From an uncultured Bacteroidaceae bacterium (GTDB taxonomy: Bacteria > Bacteroidota > Bacteroidia > Bacteroidales > Bacteroidaceae): a DNA stretch of 64,000 bases. A model generated the notes under the pieces. The model was given only the letters and a program-made list of their open reading frames with translations, was not told the DNA's origin and did not search any database. The translations under genes and the position numbers were made by a program. The stretch is taken from positions 39,265 through 103,264 of the forward strand of contig CAJOLR010000001.1 in NCBI GenBank assembly GCA_905235565.1, read 5' to 3'. Shown one piece after another: positions 18,863-27,681 of this stretch (the stretch's first letter is position 1; each line of letters starts with the position of its first letter).

Positions 18863-19975
18863 TCAGCAAGGCTTGCACAGTGAACCTGGAGTCTGTTTTA
18901 TAAGGCCCTGCATCTCAAGACCGAACAAAATAGAGGAGAGCCGCGGGAAAGGTATGTTCAGTTCCGTCATGAGCGTACTTATAAGTACTCCCTGTGCCTT
19001 CAGGCAGATTCGCTTGTATACCTTTTCCTCTTCGGCCGTAAGTTGCGGAAACAGCTCCTTCTGTACTGATTTGTTCCTTTTTCCTTTACTTTTCCAGTTC
19101 ATTGCGGCAACAAAATCCGATGCGGATGTAATGAGGCCTGCACGATTATCCCTGATCAGTTCATTGCACCCTACCGAATAGGGGTCCCCTACACTACCTG
19201 GAAAGGCAAAACACTCACGGTTATAACTCCCTGCTATCTCGGCTGTAACCAGAGATCCGCTCTTGGCGGCAGACTCCACAACGATGACTGCATCGGACAA
19301 ACCGGCTATTATACGGTTACGGCGTACAAAATTCTGGGCAAGAGGTATTGTTCGGGACATATATTCAGTAACCAGACCTCCTTGAGCCAACATCTCTTTG
19401 GCAATGTTACGGTGGGCCGTGGGATAAATCATGTCCAATCCGTGTGCCAGGACACCAAGTGTAGGGATACCCGACTCAAGGGATGACTTATGGGCCTCGA
19501 CGTCTATTCCATAAGCCAACCCGCTGACTACTGTCACATCCGGGCACAACTCATGCAGTTCTTTTATAAAGGTATGACACATGCGTCGGCCATACTCTGT
19601 TGCTTTTCTCGTACCTACAACTGCCACCGTTCCGGCAGCATTGAAATTGACGTTACCCAAAGAAAACAGAACAAGGGGAGCATCGCTAAGGTCCAGCAGC
19701 CTGGCCGGATACTCGGGATCAACCGGAGTAACGCATCTTATACCGTGTCTTTCAATGAATTCCAGTTCTTCACGGATAAAAGAATCATACCCAGAGCCGT
19801 CCAACGCCTCAATAAGGCGGGTATCGACTCCGGGTATGATTTCTTTAAGATGATCGCGACTTCTGAATATCTCCAGCGCGCTTCCGAACTGGCCATAAAG
19901 GTATTTGGCACCTGCAGGACCCAGCCCGTCTATCCTGTTTAGTGTGAGCAACGCCGTCAGTTCATCTTCCGGCAT
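18863..19975 (-). CDS. dprA: DNA-processing protein DprA (Smf)
   Basis: A 370-residue protein that in other bacteria binds incoming single-stranded DNA and loads RecA. An N-terminal helix-hairpin-helix-like segment (LNRIDGLGPAGAKYLY) is followed by the Rossmann-like DprA core with VVGTRKATEYGRRM, SGLAYGIDVEAHKSSLE, GVLAHGLDMIYPTAHR and SGSLVTAEIAGSYNRE. A C-terminal winged-helix (about residues 300-365, LMTELNIPFPRLSSILFGLEMQGLI) is typical of DprA. The gene is widely conserved even in non-competent species. The 23-bp gap after the upstream TPR lipoprotein gene suggests readthrough. Confidence 0.96.
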   Translation of the reverse strand: MPEDELTALLTLNRIDGLGPAGAKYLYGQFGSALEIFRSRDHLKEIIPGVDTRLIEALDGSGYDSFIREELEFIERHGIRCVTPVDPEYPARLLDLSDAPLVLFSLGNVNFNAAGTVAVVGTRKATEYGRRMCHTFIKELHELCPDVTVVSGLAYGIDVEAHKSSLESGIPTLGVLAHGLDMIYPTAHRNIAKEMLAQGGLVTEYMSRTIPLAQNFVRRNRIIAGLSDAVIVVESAAKSGSLVTAEIAGSYNRECFAFPGSVGDPYSVGCNELIRDNRAGLITSASDFVAAMNWKSKGKRNKSVQKELFPQLTAEEEKVYKRICLKAQGVLISTLMTELNIPFPRLSSILFGLEMQGLIKQTPGSLCKPC

Positions 19976-19998
19976 CTGTTCACGCTATTTAATTGCTG

Positions 19999-21684
19999 TC
20001 AGAGAGCGTTTACTGCATCCTGGAACTTAGCGAACTCAAGATCCTTCTTGGCCTTATCCTTCAGTGAAGAATCAATGCCTACGGCCTTCTTGAGGTTCTG
20101 AGCTACAGCAGCTGCATCGTTGGTACGTGCGGCGGCAACAGCAGCCAGATAAGCGGTATAACCGTCAGGATTCTTAACGGCGGCAAGAACCCTCTTGGCA
20201 CCTGCATAATCCTTGGTCATGATCATGGCAAGAGCCTCACCATTGGTGTTGCTGCCCTTAAGAGCTGTGAGAGCACGCTCGTACTGACCCTGTGCGATGT
20301 ACATGTTACCGAGAGCCTCGCTGTTCTGTGAGCTCTGACCACCCTTAGCAAAATATGTGGCTGCATCGGCAGGCTTGTTCTGTGCAAGGCAGAGCAGACC
20401 CATGTTGGTGTTGACCTCAGGAGCTGAAGAATTCAGAGCAAGAGCCTTCTTGAAGTTGGTCTCTGCTGTTGCCAGGTCAAGATCCTTGAATGCAATCTCA
20501 CCAAGGTTGTTGAATGCACGGTAGTCATTGGGATAGTTCTTGGAAGCTGTGGTGTAGATGGCCTTCTTCTGAGCCTTGTCCTCAGTCAGGGTAGCGGCAT
20601 AAAGCAGCTCATCAACACTCAGAACAGAAGCATCAGTCCTGTAAGCCTCCTTAATCTCCTCGTCTGAACGGCCGATGATCTGATAGTTCAGAGTCAGACG
20701 GGCACGACGCAACTGCGGGAGAATTTCAGCAGCAAGATCCTTGTAAACAGCTGAGAGGTTCTTGATTTCGGCCTCACGCTTCTCCGGATCATTGTACATT
20801 GAAAGAACACGGAGGATAAGGTCCTTATCCTGCAGATTTGACTGCTGTACAAGCTCCTTGAAACCGTCCCAGTCCTGAGCGGTATACTTTGACTCGATGG
20901 CAGCGTCTGCCTTAGCCTTCTTAACTTCACCCTTTACATACTGGGCAGCGTTCTTTTCACGCTGAGCAGCCAGCTTGTCATTCAGCTTGACGCCACCATC
21001 AGGTGATGCATATGCTGAAACCTCAACATTTTCGATTGCATAGTTCTTGGTATCGGCGGCAAAGTTCTTGAGAGACTCCTTCAAAGCCTTTACGGCATCA
21101 CCGTTAGTCTCTGATGAACGTACGTTAGCCTGCTGGATTACGAACATGATGTTGGCATCCTGAGCCTGCTTGATTATACGCTGGAAAGCATCCTTTGAAC
21201 CTGCGGTGTTGGCACCCTTTGCTGTCTCGGCGTAAAGCTCTGCGGTTGAGAGTACACCGTCAGCAATCTTGACGGGCTCTACCTCGATGGCCTTACCCTT
21301 CTTGGTTGCCTTAAAGGTCACCCAAAGTTCTGACTTGGCCATCTCAGGCTGATACTTGAAATTGCCGTTGTAGGTGAATTTACCACCTTCCTTCCACTCG
21401 ATAACCTGGTTGTTACCGGTAATCTTCTCACCCTGAAGGGTTACAGGCTCACCCTTAACAGAACCTCCTTCCCAACGCAGCTCGGGAGTTGCAGTACATA
21501 CAACCTTCTTGATGAAAGTCTTTGAAGGGAATGTTCCGGTAACAGTGTAGTTTACCTGACCACCCTGAACCTCAAGGGGATTAGGATTAACTACAAAATA
21601 CTCATCCTTTACCTGGAAGTTCTTGCAGCTGGCAAACATCATGATACCTGCGCAGAACAACACGAAACGAAATGATTTTGACAT
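19999..21684 (-). CDS. OmpA-like/TPR outer-membrane lipoprotein
   Basis: A 561-residue lipoprotein. The lipobox-bearing signal is MMFASCKNF, giving the start at 21684 (MSKSFRFVLF) rather than the longer frame at 21723. An N-terminal beta-rich part is followed by an OmpA_C-like segment (VEVSAYASPDG, LAAQREKNAAQYV) at about residues 215-260, and then TPR-like helices (YPNDYRAFNNLGEIAFKDL, EVNTNMGLLCLAQNKPADA, ALGNMYIAQGQYERAL). Such proteins are common, abundant Bacteroidetes envelope proteins, but a specific role is not known to me. The strongly biased codon usage suggests high expression. It has its own promoter and is followed closely by dprA. Confidence 0.8.
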   Translation of the reverse strand: MSKSFRFVLFCAGIMMFASCKNFQVKDEYFVVNPNPLEVQGGQVNYTVTGTFPSKTFIKKVVCTATPELRWEGGSVKGEPVTLQGEKITGNNQVIEWKEGGKFTYNGNFKYQPEMAKSELWVTFKATKKGKAIEVEPVKIADGVLSTAELYAETAKGANTAGSKDAFQRIIKQAQDANIMFVIQQANVRSSETNGDAVKALKESLKNFAADTKNYAIENVEVSAYASPDGGVKLNDKLAAQREKNAAQYVKGEVKKAKADAAIESKYTAQDWDGFKELVQQSNLQDKDLILRVLSMYNDPEKREAEIKNLSAVYKDLAAEILPQLRRARLTLNYQIIGRSDEEIKEAYRTDASVLSVDELLYAATLTEDKAQKKAIYTTASKNYPNDYRAFNNLGEIAFKDLDLATAETNFKKALALNSSAPEVNTNMGLLCLAQNKPADAATYFAKGGQSSQNSEALGNMYIAQGQYERALTALKGSNTNGEALAMIMTKDYAGAKRVLAAVKNPDGYTAYLAAVAAARTNDAAAVAQNLKKAVGIDSSLKDKAKKDLEFAKFQDAVNAL

Positions 21685-21737
21685 AGTTTTTGTTATTAAT
21701 TGTTGGTTAAACATTTTTGTCAATAGTGCATACTTCG

Positions 21738-21745
21738 CAAAACTA
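21738..21745 (-). promoter_or_regulatory. -7 box (TAGTTTTG on the minus strand) for the TPR lipoprotein
   Basis: The plus strand reads CAAAACTA. The predicted leader is about 50 nt to the ATG at 21684. Confidence 0.6.
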
Positions 21746-21828
21746 CAAAAAAGAATGCGAGCTACAACGTTTACAGCCCATATTTTTTATAAAAGAAAGT
21801 GTTTTTTAAAAAAAAGTGAAAGGGTCAA

Positions 21829-22755
21829 CTATATGTTACGGGGATGATGACCGGTAATTTCCTCCCTGAGTCTGCTCCGGTCGATATGGGTGTAGATTTC
21901 GGTTGTAGAGATCTTTTCATGGCCGAGCATACACTGTATGGCTCTGAGATTTGCTCCACCCTCCAGCAGATGGGTGGCAAAGGAGTGGCGGAATGTATGA
22001 GGACTGACGGTTTTGGTTATTCCTGCCTTGGCGGAAAGTTTTTTTACAATATCAAAAACCATTACTCTGGTCAGATGGCGCCCGCGCCTTCTGCTTACAA
22101 AGAGATACGAAGCGGATTCCGGCTTGATATCCACATGGCATCTGTCCTGAAGCCAATTACCGATTTCGTGGACCGCCCTGTCTGAAATGGGTACCAGACG
22201 CTGCTTACTGCCCTTTCCGGTGACACGTATGAAACCGTCTTCAAGAAACAGGTCTTCCATCTTAAGGGAACACAGTTCCGATACACGCAGTCCGCAACTG
22301 TACATTGTCTCTATCATGGCCCTGTTACGCTGACCCTCGGGTGACGAAAGGTCTATCTGGGATATGATGCGGTCTATCTCGTCTACCGTCAGTACATCCG
22401 GCAGATGCCTGCCTGTCTTGGGCGCCTCAAGCAATTCGCTGGGGTCATCCTGACGGTATCCGTCAAGCAACAGGAATCTGAACAGGGATTTGGCTCCGGA
22501 AATGATCCGGGCCTGTGAACGGGGAGCAATACCCAGATCGCCCATTGCAGCGGCAAAACCGTGCAGGTCATCAAGGGAGACATCGGCCAGGTCTAATCCG
22601 CAGTCATCCATATAACCCAGGAGTTTTAGAGCGTCATCCATATAGGCCTCCAGGGTATTGGGCGAGAGTGACTTCTCCAAAAGCAGATACTGACGGTAAC
22701 GCTTGAGCATTGCTCCGTGACTATCTTTTGACTTATGGTCGTCCACACTATTCAT
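21829..22755 (-). CDS. xerD: Tyrosine recombinase XerD
   Basis: A 308-residue tyrosine recombinase that resolves chromosome dimers at dif. A SAM-like N-terminal core-binding domain (YLLLEKSLSPNTLEAYMDD) is followed by a catalytic domain with Arg in SCGLRVSELC, Lys in TGKGSKQRLVP, the HxxR block in PHTFRHSFATHLLEGGA, His in MLGHEKISTTEIYTH and the nucleophilic Tyr in the same block. The length and motifs fit XerC/XerD; no transposon or integron context is present, so the housekeeping role is favoured. It is monocistronic and divergent from an O-methyltransferase gene, with overlapping promoters. Confidence 0.9.
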   Translation of the reverse strand: MNSVDDHKSKDSHGAMLKRYRQYLLLEKSLSPNTLEAYMDDALKLLGYMDDCGLDLADVSLDDLHGFAAAMGDLGIAPRSQARIISGAKSLFRFLLLDGYRQDDPSELLEAPKTGRHLPDVLTVDEIDRIISQIDLSSPEGQRNRAMIETMYSCGLRVSELCSLKMEDLFLEDGFIRVTGKGSKQRLVPISDRAVHEIGNWLQDRCHVDIKPESASYLFVSRRRGRHLTRVMVFDIVKKLSAKAGITKTVSPHTFRHSFATHLLEGGANLRAIQCMLGHEKISTTEIYTHIDRSRLREEITGHHPRNI

Positions 22756-22773
22756 ATTGTCAGAAAAACCGAT

Positions 22774-22781
22774 TAACTTTG
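22774..22781 (+). promoter_or_regulatory. -7 box (TAACTTTG) for the O-methyltransferase operon
   Basis: An exact TAnnTTTG match. The predicted start is near 22785, 35 nt before the ATG at 22820; this excludes the earlier in-frame start at 22757. Confidence 0.6.
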
Positions 22782-22803
22782 CGCTTAGAACTGCGGTACA
22801 TCA

Positions 22804-22811
22804 CAAAGATA
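22804..22811 (-). promoter_or_regulatory. -7 box (TATCTTTG on the minus strand) for xerD
   Basis: The plus strand reads CAAAGATA. The predicted xerD start is near 22800, so its leader overlaps the divergent transcript's leader by about 16 nt. Confidence 0.5.
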
Positions 22812-22819
22812 GACAAAAT

Positions 22820-23500
22820 ATGCCTACATCCGGACAGGGAATCGGATATACCGGCGAAGACAGGCTCGAGGAGTACATATCGGCACACATCCAACCGGAG
22901 AGCAGTCTGCTGAAACGCATCTACAGAGAGACTAACCTGAAGATGCTTAACCCGCGTATGGCATCCGGACATATTCAGGGAAGACTGCTCAAGATGCTGG
23001 TATCCATGATAGGACCGAAGTTGGTGCTTGAGGTTGGAACGTTTACCGGTTACGCCACCTTATGCATAGCCGAGTCACTCCCTGAAGGCGGAACTGTACA
23101 CACGGTCGAAATTGACGATGAATTGGAGGATTTCATCAGAAAAGGATTTGGTGAATCACCTTTTTCCGACCGCATCATCCTCCATATAGGGGATGCCCTT
23201 GAGACGGTTCCAAAGCTGGGGCTTGTGTTTGACATGATTTTTCTGGATGCCGAAAAGAGGGAGTACCCTGACTATTATGCCGTCCTGATGGATTATCTCA
23301 AACCGGGAGGCTATATGCTGGCCGACAACACCCTGTGGGACGGTCATGTGGTTGACAGCAGCTATGATTCAGACCCACAGACTATGGCTGTAAAACGCTT
23401 CAATGACATTGCGGCAGCCGATGAAAGGGTTGAGGTGGCTATGATACCCATCAGGGACGGGCTGACGATAATCAGGAAGAAACAGAGTTTTGAATATTGA
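22820..23500 (+). CDS. Class I SAM-dependent O-methyltransferase (MT3 / catechol-type)
   Basis: A 226-residue methyltransferase of the O-methyltransferase family 3 type. The SAM-binding motif is VLEVGTFTGYATLCIAE, followed by HTVEIDDE, FLDAEKREYPDYY and ADNTLWDG, which matches the metal-dependent catechol/caffeoyl-CoA branch. The substrate cannot be told. I chose the ATG at 22820 (MPTSGQGIGYTGEDRLEEYI) because the promoter lies after the earlier in-frame ATG at 22757. The gene starts a plus-strand operon with rbfA (3 bp later) and the permease. Confidence 0.9.
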   Translation: MPTSGQGIGYTGEDRLEEYISAHIQPESSLLKRIYRETNLKMLNPRMASGHIQGRLLKMLVSMIGPKLVLEVGTFTGYATLCIAESLPEGGTVHTVEIDDELEDFIRKGFGESPFSDRIILHIGDALETVPKLGLVFDMIFLDAEKREYPDYYAVLMDYLKPGGYMLADNTLWDGHVVDSSYDSDPQTMAVKRFNDIAAADERVEVAMIPIRDGLTIIRKKQSFEY

Positions 23501-23503
23501 CAT

Positions 23504-23839
23504 ATGGACAGTACCAGACAACAGAAGATTTCACGACTCATACAGAAAGAGTTGAGTGAATTGTTCCTTTATCAAACCAAACTTACCAAGGGGCTGATGA
23601 TTACTGTCAGTGAGGTAAAGATCAGCAGCGACCTGAGCATTGCCAGCGTCTACCTGAGCATCTTCCCGTCAGAGAAGGGCGAGGAGACGGTCAAGAACAT
23701 TAACGCCAACGTAAAGGATATCAGATATGATTTCGGACAGAGAGTAAGGCATCAGCTCCGCATCATTCCGGAACTGCGTTTTTTCCTGGACAAAACCATT
23801 GATTACATGGCCCATATAGACGAATTGCTCAAAAAGTGA
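23504..23839 (+). CDS. rbfA: 30S ribosome-binding factor RbfA
   Basis: A 111-residue KH-fold protein needed for maturation of the 5' end of 16S rRNA and late 30S assembly. Recognisable parts are STRQQKISRLIQKELSELF, ISSDLSIASVYLSIF and LRFFLDKTIDYMAHIDEL. The length fits the family. It follows the O-methyltransferase by 3 bp and overlaps the permease start by 4 bp, so the three are translated from one message. Confidence 0.95.
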   Translation: MDSTRQQKISRLIQKELSELFLYQTKLTKGLMITVSEVKISSDLSIASVYLSIFPSEKGEETVKNINANVKDIRYDFGQRVRHQLRIIPELRFFLDKTIDYMAHIDELLKK

Positions 23840-25074
23840 AACTGCCCCTGTTCATAGCCCACCGTTATCTCTTTGCCAAAAAGAGCCACAACGTGATCAA
23901 CGTGATATCAGCCATATCAGTGGCTGGAATCATGCTGGCTTCATTTGCCCTGATCTGCACGCTATCCGTTTTCAACGGTTTCCATGACCTTGTGGAGTCC
24001 CTGTTCAGGGATTTTGACCCCGAGATTAAGGTGGTTCCGGCCGATAAGAAGTTCTTCAGCATGGATGACGAACGCATCCTGAAGGCCGCCTCACTTGATT
24101 TTGTTCAGATATCGGCTTTCACTCTCGAGGAACAGGCTCTGATCAGTTACAAGAGCAAGCAACACATTGCCGTAATAAAAGGCGTTCAGGATAGTTTCCA
24201 TGACCTGGCCGGTATAGAGAACCTTCTGAAAGGCAACGGTATATTCATGCTGAAAGATGAAGTGTGCAACTACGGGATTCCCGGCATAGGTCTTGTGAAC
24301 CGGATGAACTGCGGCATGCAACCGACAGACCCCTTCCTGATATCGGTTCCAAAGAAAGACGGACGGGTAAACCTGACAAATCCCGCGGCATCATTCAATC
24401 AGGCCAGGATATTCTCCCCTGGCGTGGCTTTCCTTGTGGAGCAGGAAAAGTATGATGACAACTATGTACTCATTTCGCTGGATCTGGCTCAACAACTCAC
24501 AGACCGTGAAAACGAAGCGTCGGCACTGGAAATAAAGACAGTTCAGGGCGTACCCGTCAGGAAAGCGATACATGAACTGGAGAACCTGTTGGGACCGGAT
24601 TTTGAGGTACAGGACCGCATCAGGCAACAACAGGATGTATTCAAGGTATTTAAACTGGAAAAATTCATATCCTATCTGTTCCTCACTTTCATACTACTCA
24701 TAGCCTGCTTCAACATTATAGGTTCGCTGATAATGCTGATGGTTGAAAAGCAGCAGGATGCCAAGTTGCTGGGATCGATGGGAGCAAACCGCAGGACGAT
24801 TGAAAAGATATTTGTAAACAACGGTATACTGATATCGCTTATAGGAGCGGTTTCGGGTCTTATCTTAGGTATAATAGCGGTCCTGCTGCAACAGAAATAC
24901 GGTTTTATATCACTTGGAACAGCAGGCAATTTCATAGTGGATGCCTACCCGGTAAGCATTCATGTTGAAGACATACTGCTTGTACTGGTCACCGTTCTGG
25001 TGGTCAGTTTCCTGTCCGTACGCCCTATCGGCCCGATAGCCAGGCGTTTTATCCGGGATTCAGAGAGTGACTGA
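23836..25074 (+). CDS. FtsX/LolC-type ABC transporter permease (lipoprotein release family)
   Basis: A 412-residue permease beginning with GTG in an overlap with the rbfA stop (GTGA). The N-terminal FIAHRYLFAKKSHNVINVISAISVAGI block is typical of LolC/LolE proteins (here IAHRYLFAKKSHNVIN); a first transmembrane helix at about 20-45 is followed by a ~230-residue periplasmic MacB-like domain and three C-terminal helices (about 275-400) with LMVEKQQDAKLLGSMGA. In Lol systems this subunit extracts lipoproteins from the inner membrane with the LolD ATPase, which is not in this window. Convergent with murI, overlapping by 15 bp. Confidence 0.88.
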   Translation: MKLPLFIAHRYLFAKKSHNVINVISAISVAGIMLASFALICTLSVFNGFHDLVESLFRDFDPEIKVVPADKKFFSMDDERILKAASLDFVQISAFTLEEQALISYKSKQHIAVIKGVQDSFHDLAGIENLLKGNGIFMLKDEVCNYGIPGIGLVNRMNCGMQPTDPFLISVPKKDGRVNLTNPAASFNQARIFSPGVAFLVEQEKYDDNYVLISLDLAQQLTDRENEASALEIKTVQGVPVRKAIHELENLLGPDFEVQDRIRQQQDVFKVFKLEKFISYLFLTFILLIACFNIIGSLIMLMVEKQQDAKLLGSMGANRRTIEKIFVNNGILISLIGAVSGLILGIIAVLLQQKYGFISLGTAGNFIVDAYPVSIHVEDILLVLVTVLVVSFLSVRPIGPIARRFIRDSESD

Positions 25075-25902
25075 TTCGGCATCAATGGCCGAATTCAGGA
25101 ATATGGAAGCGTTGGGAAGGAATGTCTCAACCGACTCAGTAGTATAGTAACGGCAGGTAGCTCCCTTGGTACAACGTGCATCCATCTCAGTATGACGCTC
25201 CAGATAGTTTTTGAGGGATGATGATACGTATTCGCCCTGTGAGACTATCCTTATCCCATCCGGAACGTATTTGCGAATCTTGTCAAACAGAAGGGGGTAA
25301 TGGGTACAGCCCAGGATTATGGTGTCAATGTCGCTGTCTTTGGCAAGCAGATTATCTATGTGACGTTTGACAAAGTAATCAGCTCCTTCAGACTGAGACT
25401 CACCGGCCTCTACCAGAGGTACCCAGATGGGACAGGATTCACCGGTAACCTTTATATCAGGATAAAGTTTATTGATTTCAAGCGGATAAGACAAAGACTT
25501 GACGGTTCCGGGTGTCGCCAACAGCCCAATGTGACGGGAATTGGTCAATTCACCGATGGATTCAACGGTAGGACGGATTATTCCAAGTACTCGGCGGGTA
25601 GCATCCAAACGCGGCAGGTCTATCTGTTGGATGGTCCTGAGAGCCTTAGCCGATGCAGTGTTACATGCCAGTATTACCAGTTGGCTGCCCATCTCAAAAA
25701 GCTTGGTCACACACTGAAGCGTATACTCATATACCACCTGGAAGGAGCGCGTGCCATAAGGGGTCCTGGCGTTGTCTCCCAGATAGATGTAATCATACTC
25801 CGGCATCAGGCTGCGGATCTGCTTAAGAATGGTCAATCCACCGTATCCCGAATCAAAAATGCCGATGGGACCGGGCTTTTCTGATAATAGGGTCTTGCTC
25901 AT
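25060..25902 (-). CDS. murI: Glutamate racemase
   Basis: A 280-residue cofactor-independent racemase making D-glutamate for peptidoglycan. Both catalytic cysteines are present, in LACNTASAKALR and GCTHYPLL, and the N-terminal FDSGYGGLTILKQ is characteristic. The length fits the family. It is the last gene of the minus-strand envelope operon, 15 bp after the third Skp paralogue, linking outer-membrane assembly and wall synthesis genes as is common in Bacteroidetes. Confidence 0.97.
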   Translation of the reverse strand: MSKTLLSEKPGPIGIFDSGYGGLTILKQIRSLMPEYDYIYLGDNARTPYGTRSFQVVYEYTLQCVTKLFEMGSQLVILACNTASAKALRTIQQIDLPRLDATRRVLGIIRPTVESIGELTNSRHIGLLATPGTVKSLSYPLEINKLYPDIKVTGESCPIWVPLVEAGESQSEGADYFVKRHIDNLLAKDSDIDTIILGCTHYPLLFDKIRKYVPDGIRIVSQGEYVSSSLKNYLERHTEMDARCTKGATCRYYTTESVETFLPNASIFLNSAIDAESVTL

Positions 25903-25917
25903 TGCTGTATAAATATT

Positions 25918-26496
25918 TCAGTTTGTCTCTGAATCCTGTATAATGACAGGTTGTCCCTGTTCAACCACTTTGTCTGGTATGTTCTCAATGCCAAGACGTT
26001 TATAGATAACCTCCGAAATATCCACACCCTTATCAGGGTTTATGAACAGATAAGTTCCCTTGCCTGTATCAATGACATAATCCAGCTCCTGTTCGGTGCA
26101 GACATCAGAAACCGCTTTCATCAGTTTTTTCTTGAGCGGTATAAGCAGTTCCTCGCGTTTGGCCTCAAGCTCAGACTGAACCTTGTCCCTGAACTCGGCG
26201 TTATTGTCCATAAGCAACTGCAGCTCTTTCTGGCGCTTGGCCACGATTGAGGGTGACAGGTAATCCTGCTCAAGCATGAACTCAATGTACTGTCTTTCAA
26301 ATTCCCGTTTGGAGCGTTCAATCTCTTCACGGTAGTCTGACTGAGTCTTCAGTAGAATTATCTGTGCTTCCATGTACTCTGGCATAAGTTTGAGAGTGCC
26401 GTTGAAATCAATGTAGCCGAACTTGCCTTCCTGGGCGGAAAGCAGAGCGGTTACACTCATAAGAATGATCAGAAGTAGGGTTCTATAAGTTTTCAT
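25918..26496 (-). CDS. Skp/OmpH-family periplasmic chaperone, copy 3
   Basis: A 192-residue OmpH/Skp-like protein: a signal peptide (MKTYRTLLLIILMSVTALLSAQ), then FGYIDFNGTLKLMPEY, a long charged coiled-coil (about residues 50-130) and a C-terminal beta-part (LDYVIDTGKGTYLFINPDKGVDIS). Skp-type chaperones hold unfolded outer-membrane proteins in the periplasm. The ATG at 26496 is preferred over the upstream TTG because it gives a proper signal peptide. It differs from the other two copies in having a short extra C-terminal tail (EQGQPVIIQDSETN). Just upstream lies an intercistronic hairpin. Confidence 0.85.
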   Translation of the reverse strand: MKTYRTLLLIILMSVTALLSAQEGKFGYIDFNGTLKLMPEYMEAQIILLKTQSDYREEIERSKREFERQYIEFMLEQDYLSPSIVAKRQKELQLLMDNNAEFRDKVQSELEAKREELLIPLKKKLMKAVSDVCTEQELDYVIDTGKGTYLFINPDKGVDISEVIYKRLGIENIPDKVVEQGQPVIIQDSETN

Positions 26497-26523
26497 GTAC
26501 AATGGGTTTTTTTTAACCAATAA

Positions 26524-26550
26524 GGGGAATCGGGCTTATGCCGGTTCCCC
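26524..26550 (-). terminator. Intercistronic hairpin between Skp copies 2 and 3
   Basis: A 10-bp stem (GGGGAATCGG with CCGGTTCCCC, one T-G pair) and a 7-nt loop. On the minus strand it is followed by TTATTGG rather than a T run, so it may be an attenuator, a processing site or a weak terminator within the operon. Confidence 0.5.
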
Positions 26551-26572
26551 CCATAGTATTTGTATGCCAAAA

Positions 26573-27076
26573 TTACTTGATGCCAAGCTTGGCCTTGACA
26601 GCCTCGGTAACATCAGTAGTCAACGTGGAACTGACAAAAGGCACAACACCACCGGCCAGGTTGAATATGCAGATATACTGACCTTCCTCACCTACTGCCT
26701 GAATGGCCTTGAGAACCTTGGATTCGATGTTGCTCATCAGTTCATTTGACTTATTCTCAAGATTTATCTGGCAGTCCTGATAGAACTTGGTTATCTTCTG
26801 CTGGCCTTCCCCCAATTCCTGCTCCCTGCGGGTACGGATGCTCTCAGGAAGTGTCTCACGGTTTGTTATGTAATCGTCCTCTTTTTTCTGATACTCTTTC
26901 TGCATGGAGTCCAGCTCGTCCATATACATTTTCTGCAGTTCCTCCAATTCAGCCTGAGCGCTCTTGTATTCTGTCATGAGCGGTATGATATCAGTTGAGT
27001 TGATGTGTCCGAATTTCTGTGCGAATGCACCGAACGGTAACAGCGCCATAAGCGCAATAATGATTGTCTTTTTCAT
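26573..27076 (-). CDS. Skp/OmpH-family periplasmic chaperone, copy 2
   Basis: A 167-residue Skp-like protein: a signal peptide (MKKTIIIALMALLPFGAFAQ), FGHINSTDIIPLMTEYKSAQ, a central coiled-coil (about residues 40-110) and a C-terminal strand region (QYICIFNLAGGVVPFVS). The length is close to classic Skp (about 160). It is 46 bp downstream of copy 1 in the bamA operon, which fits a role in delivering barrels to BamA. Functional division among the three copies cannot be told from sequence. Confidence 0.88.
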   Translation of the reverse strand: MKKTIIIALMALLPFGAFAQKFGHINSTDIIPLMTEYKSAQAELEELQKMYMDELDSMQKEYQKKEDDYITNRETLPESIRTRREQELGEGQQKITKFYQDCQINLENKSNELMSNIESKVLKAIQAVGEEGQYICIFNLAGGVVPFVSSTLTTDVTEAVKAKLGIK

Positions 27077-27122
27077 ATTGAATCTGTTTTTGTTTCAGTA
27101 TATTGTCTGCAAAGATATGTAA

Positions 27123-27638
27123 TTAGTTGGAATAACCCAGTTTCTTGAGAACCTCATTGCTGATGTCTATCTTAGGCGAAGCATATATCATGCTGCTGGC
27201 CGATGACCGGTCTATCACCACCTGATAGCCATCGGATTCACTGATCTGCTTGATGGCCTCATATATCTCATCCTGGATAGGGGACATCAGGCTCTCCTGT
27301 TTCTTGTAGAGCTCACCGTCAGGACCAAAATACTGACGTTTCAGTTCACTGGCCTGTTTCTCCTTGGCTACAATCTCCTCTTCCTTCTTGGCTTTCTGCT
27401 CTTCTGAAAGGAACAGAGACTCATTCTGGTAGTTCTTATACAGGGTCTGGGCCTCAAGGTTCAGAGCCTCGACCTCAGCCTGCCAACGTTTTGAGAACTG
27501 ATTGAGCTGCTCGTTGGCTCTCTCATATGCCGGAATCCTGTTAAGGATATACTCCATATCTACCAATGCAAACTTCTGTGCACCTGCGGTGATGCAGAAA
27601 AACAGCATCATTGTCGCGATTGAAATCAACTTTTTCAT
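27123..27638 (-). CDS. Skp/OmpH-family periplasmic chaperone, copy 1
   Basis: A 171-residue Skp-like protein directly downstream of bamA: a signal peptide (MKKLISIATMMLFFCITAGAQ), FALVDMEYILNRIPAYERA, a Lys/Glu/Gln-rich coiled-coil (about residues 45-125) and a C-terminal strand (GYQVVIDRSSASSMIYASP). This is the usual position of Skp in Bacteroidetes, 43 bp after bamA. The family binds unfolded outer-membrane proteins in the periplasm. Confidence 0.9.
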   Translation of the reverse strand: MKKLISIATMMLFFCITAGAQKFALVDMEYILNRIPAYERANEQLNQFSKRWQAEVEALNLEAQTLYKNYQNESLFLSEEQKAKKEEEIVAKEKQASELKRQYFGPDGELYKKQESLMSPIQDEIYEAIKQISESDGYQVVIDRSSASSMIYASPKIDISNEVLKKLGYSN

Positions 27639-27681
27639 AATACTTCCGTTTTTCTTTAATATATCCGATTAGCGTTTCAGG

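Noticed and set aside
21829..22755. xerD as the integrase of a mobile element
   Set aside because: The motifs fit housekeeping XerD, and no attachment repeats, tRNA end or mobile-element genes are next to it.
22757..22819. Longer N-terminus for the O-methyltransferase
   Set aside because: The promoter box at 22774-22781 lies inside this stretch, so it is not transcribed with the gene.
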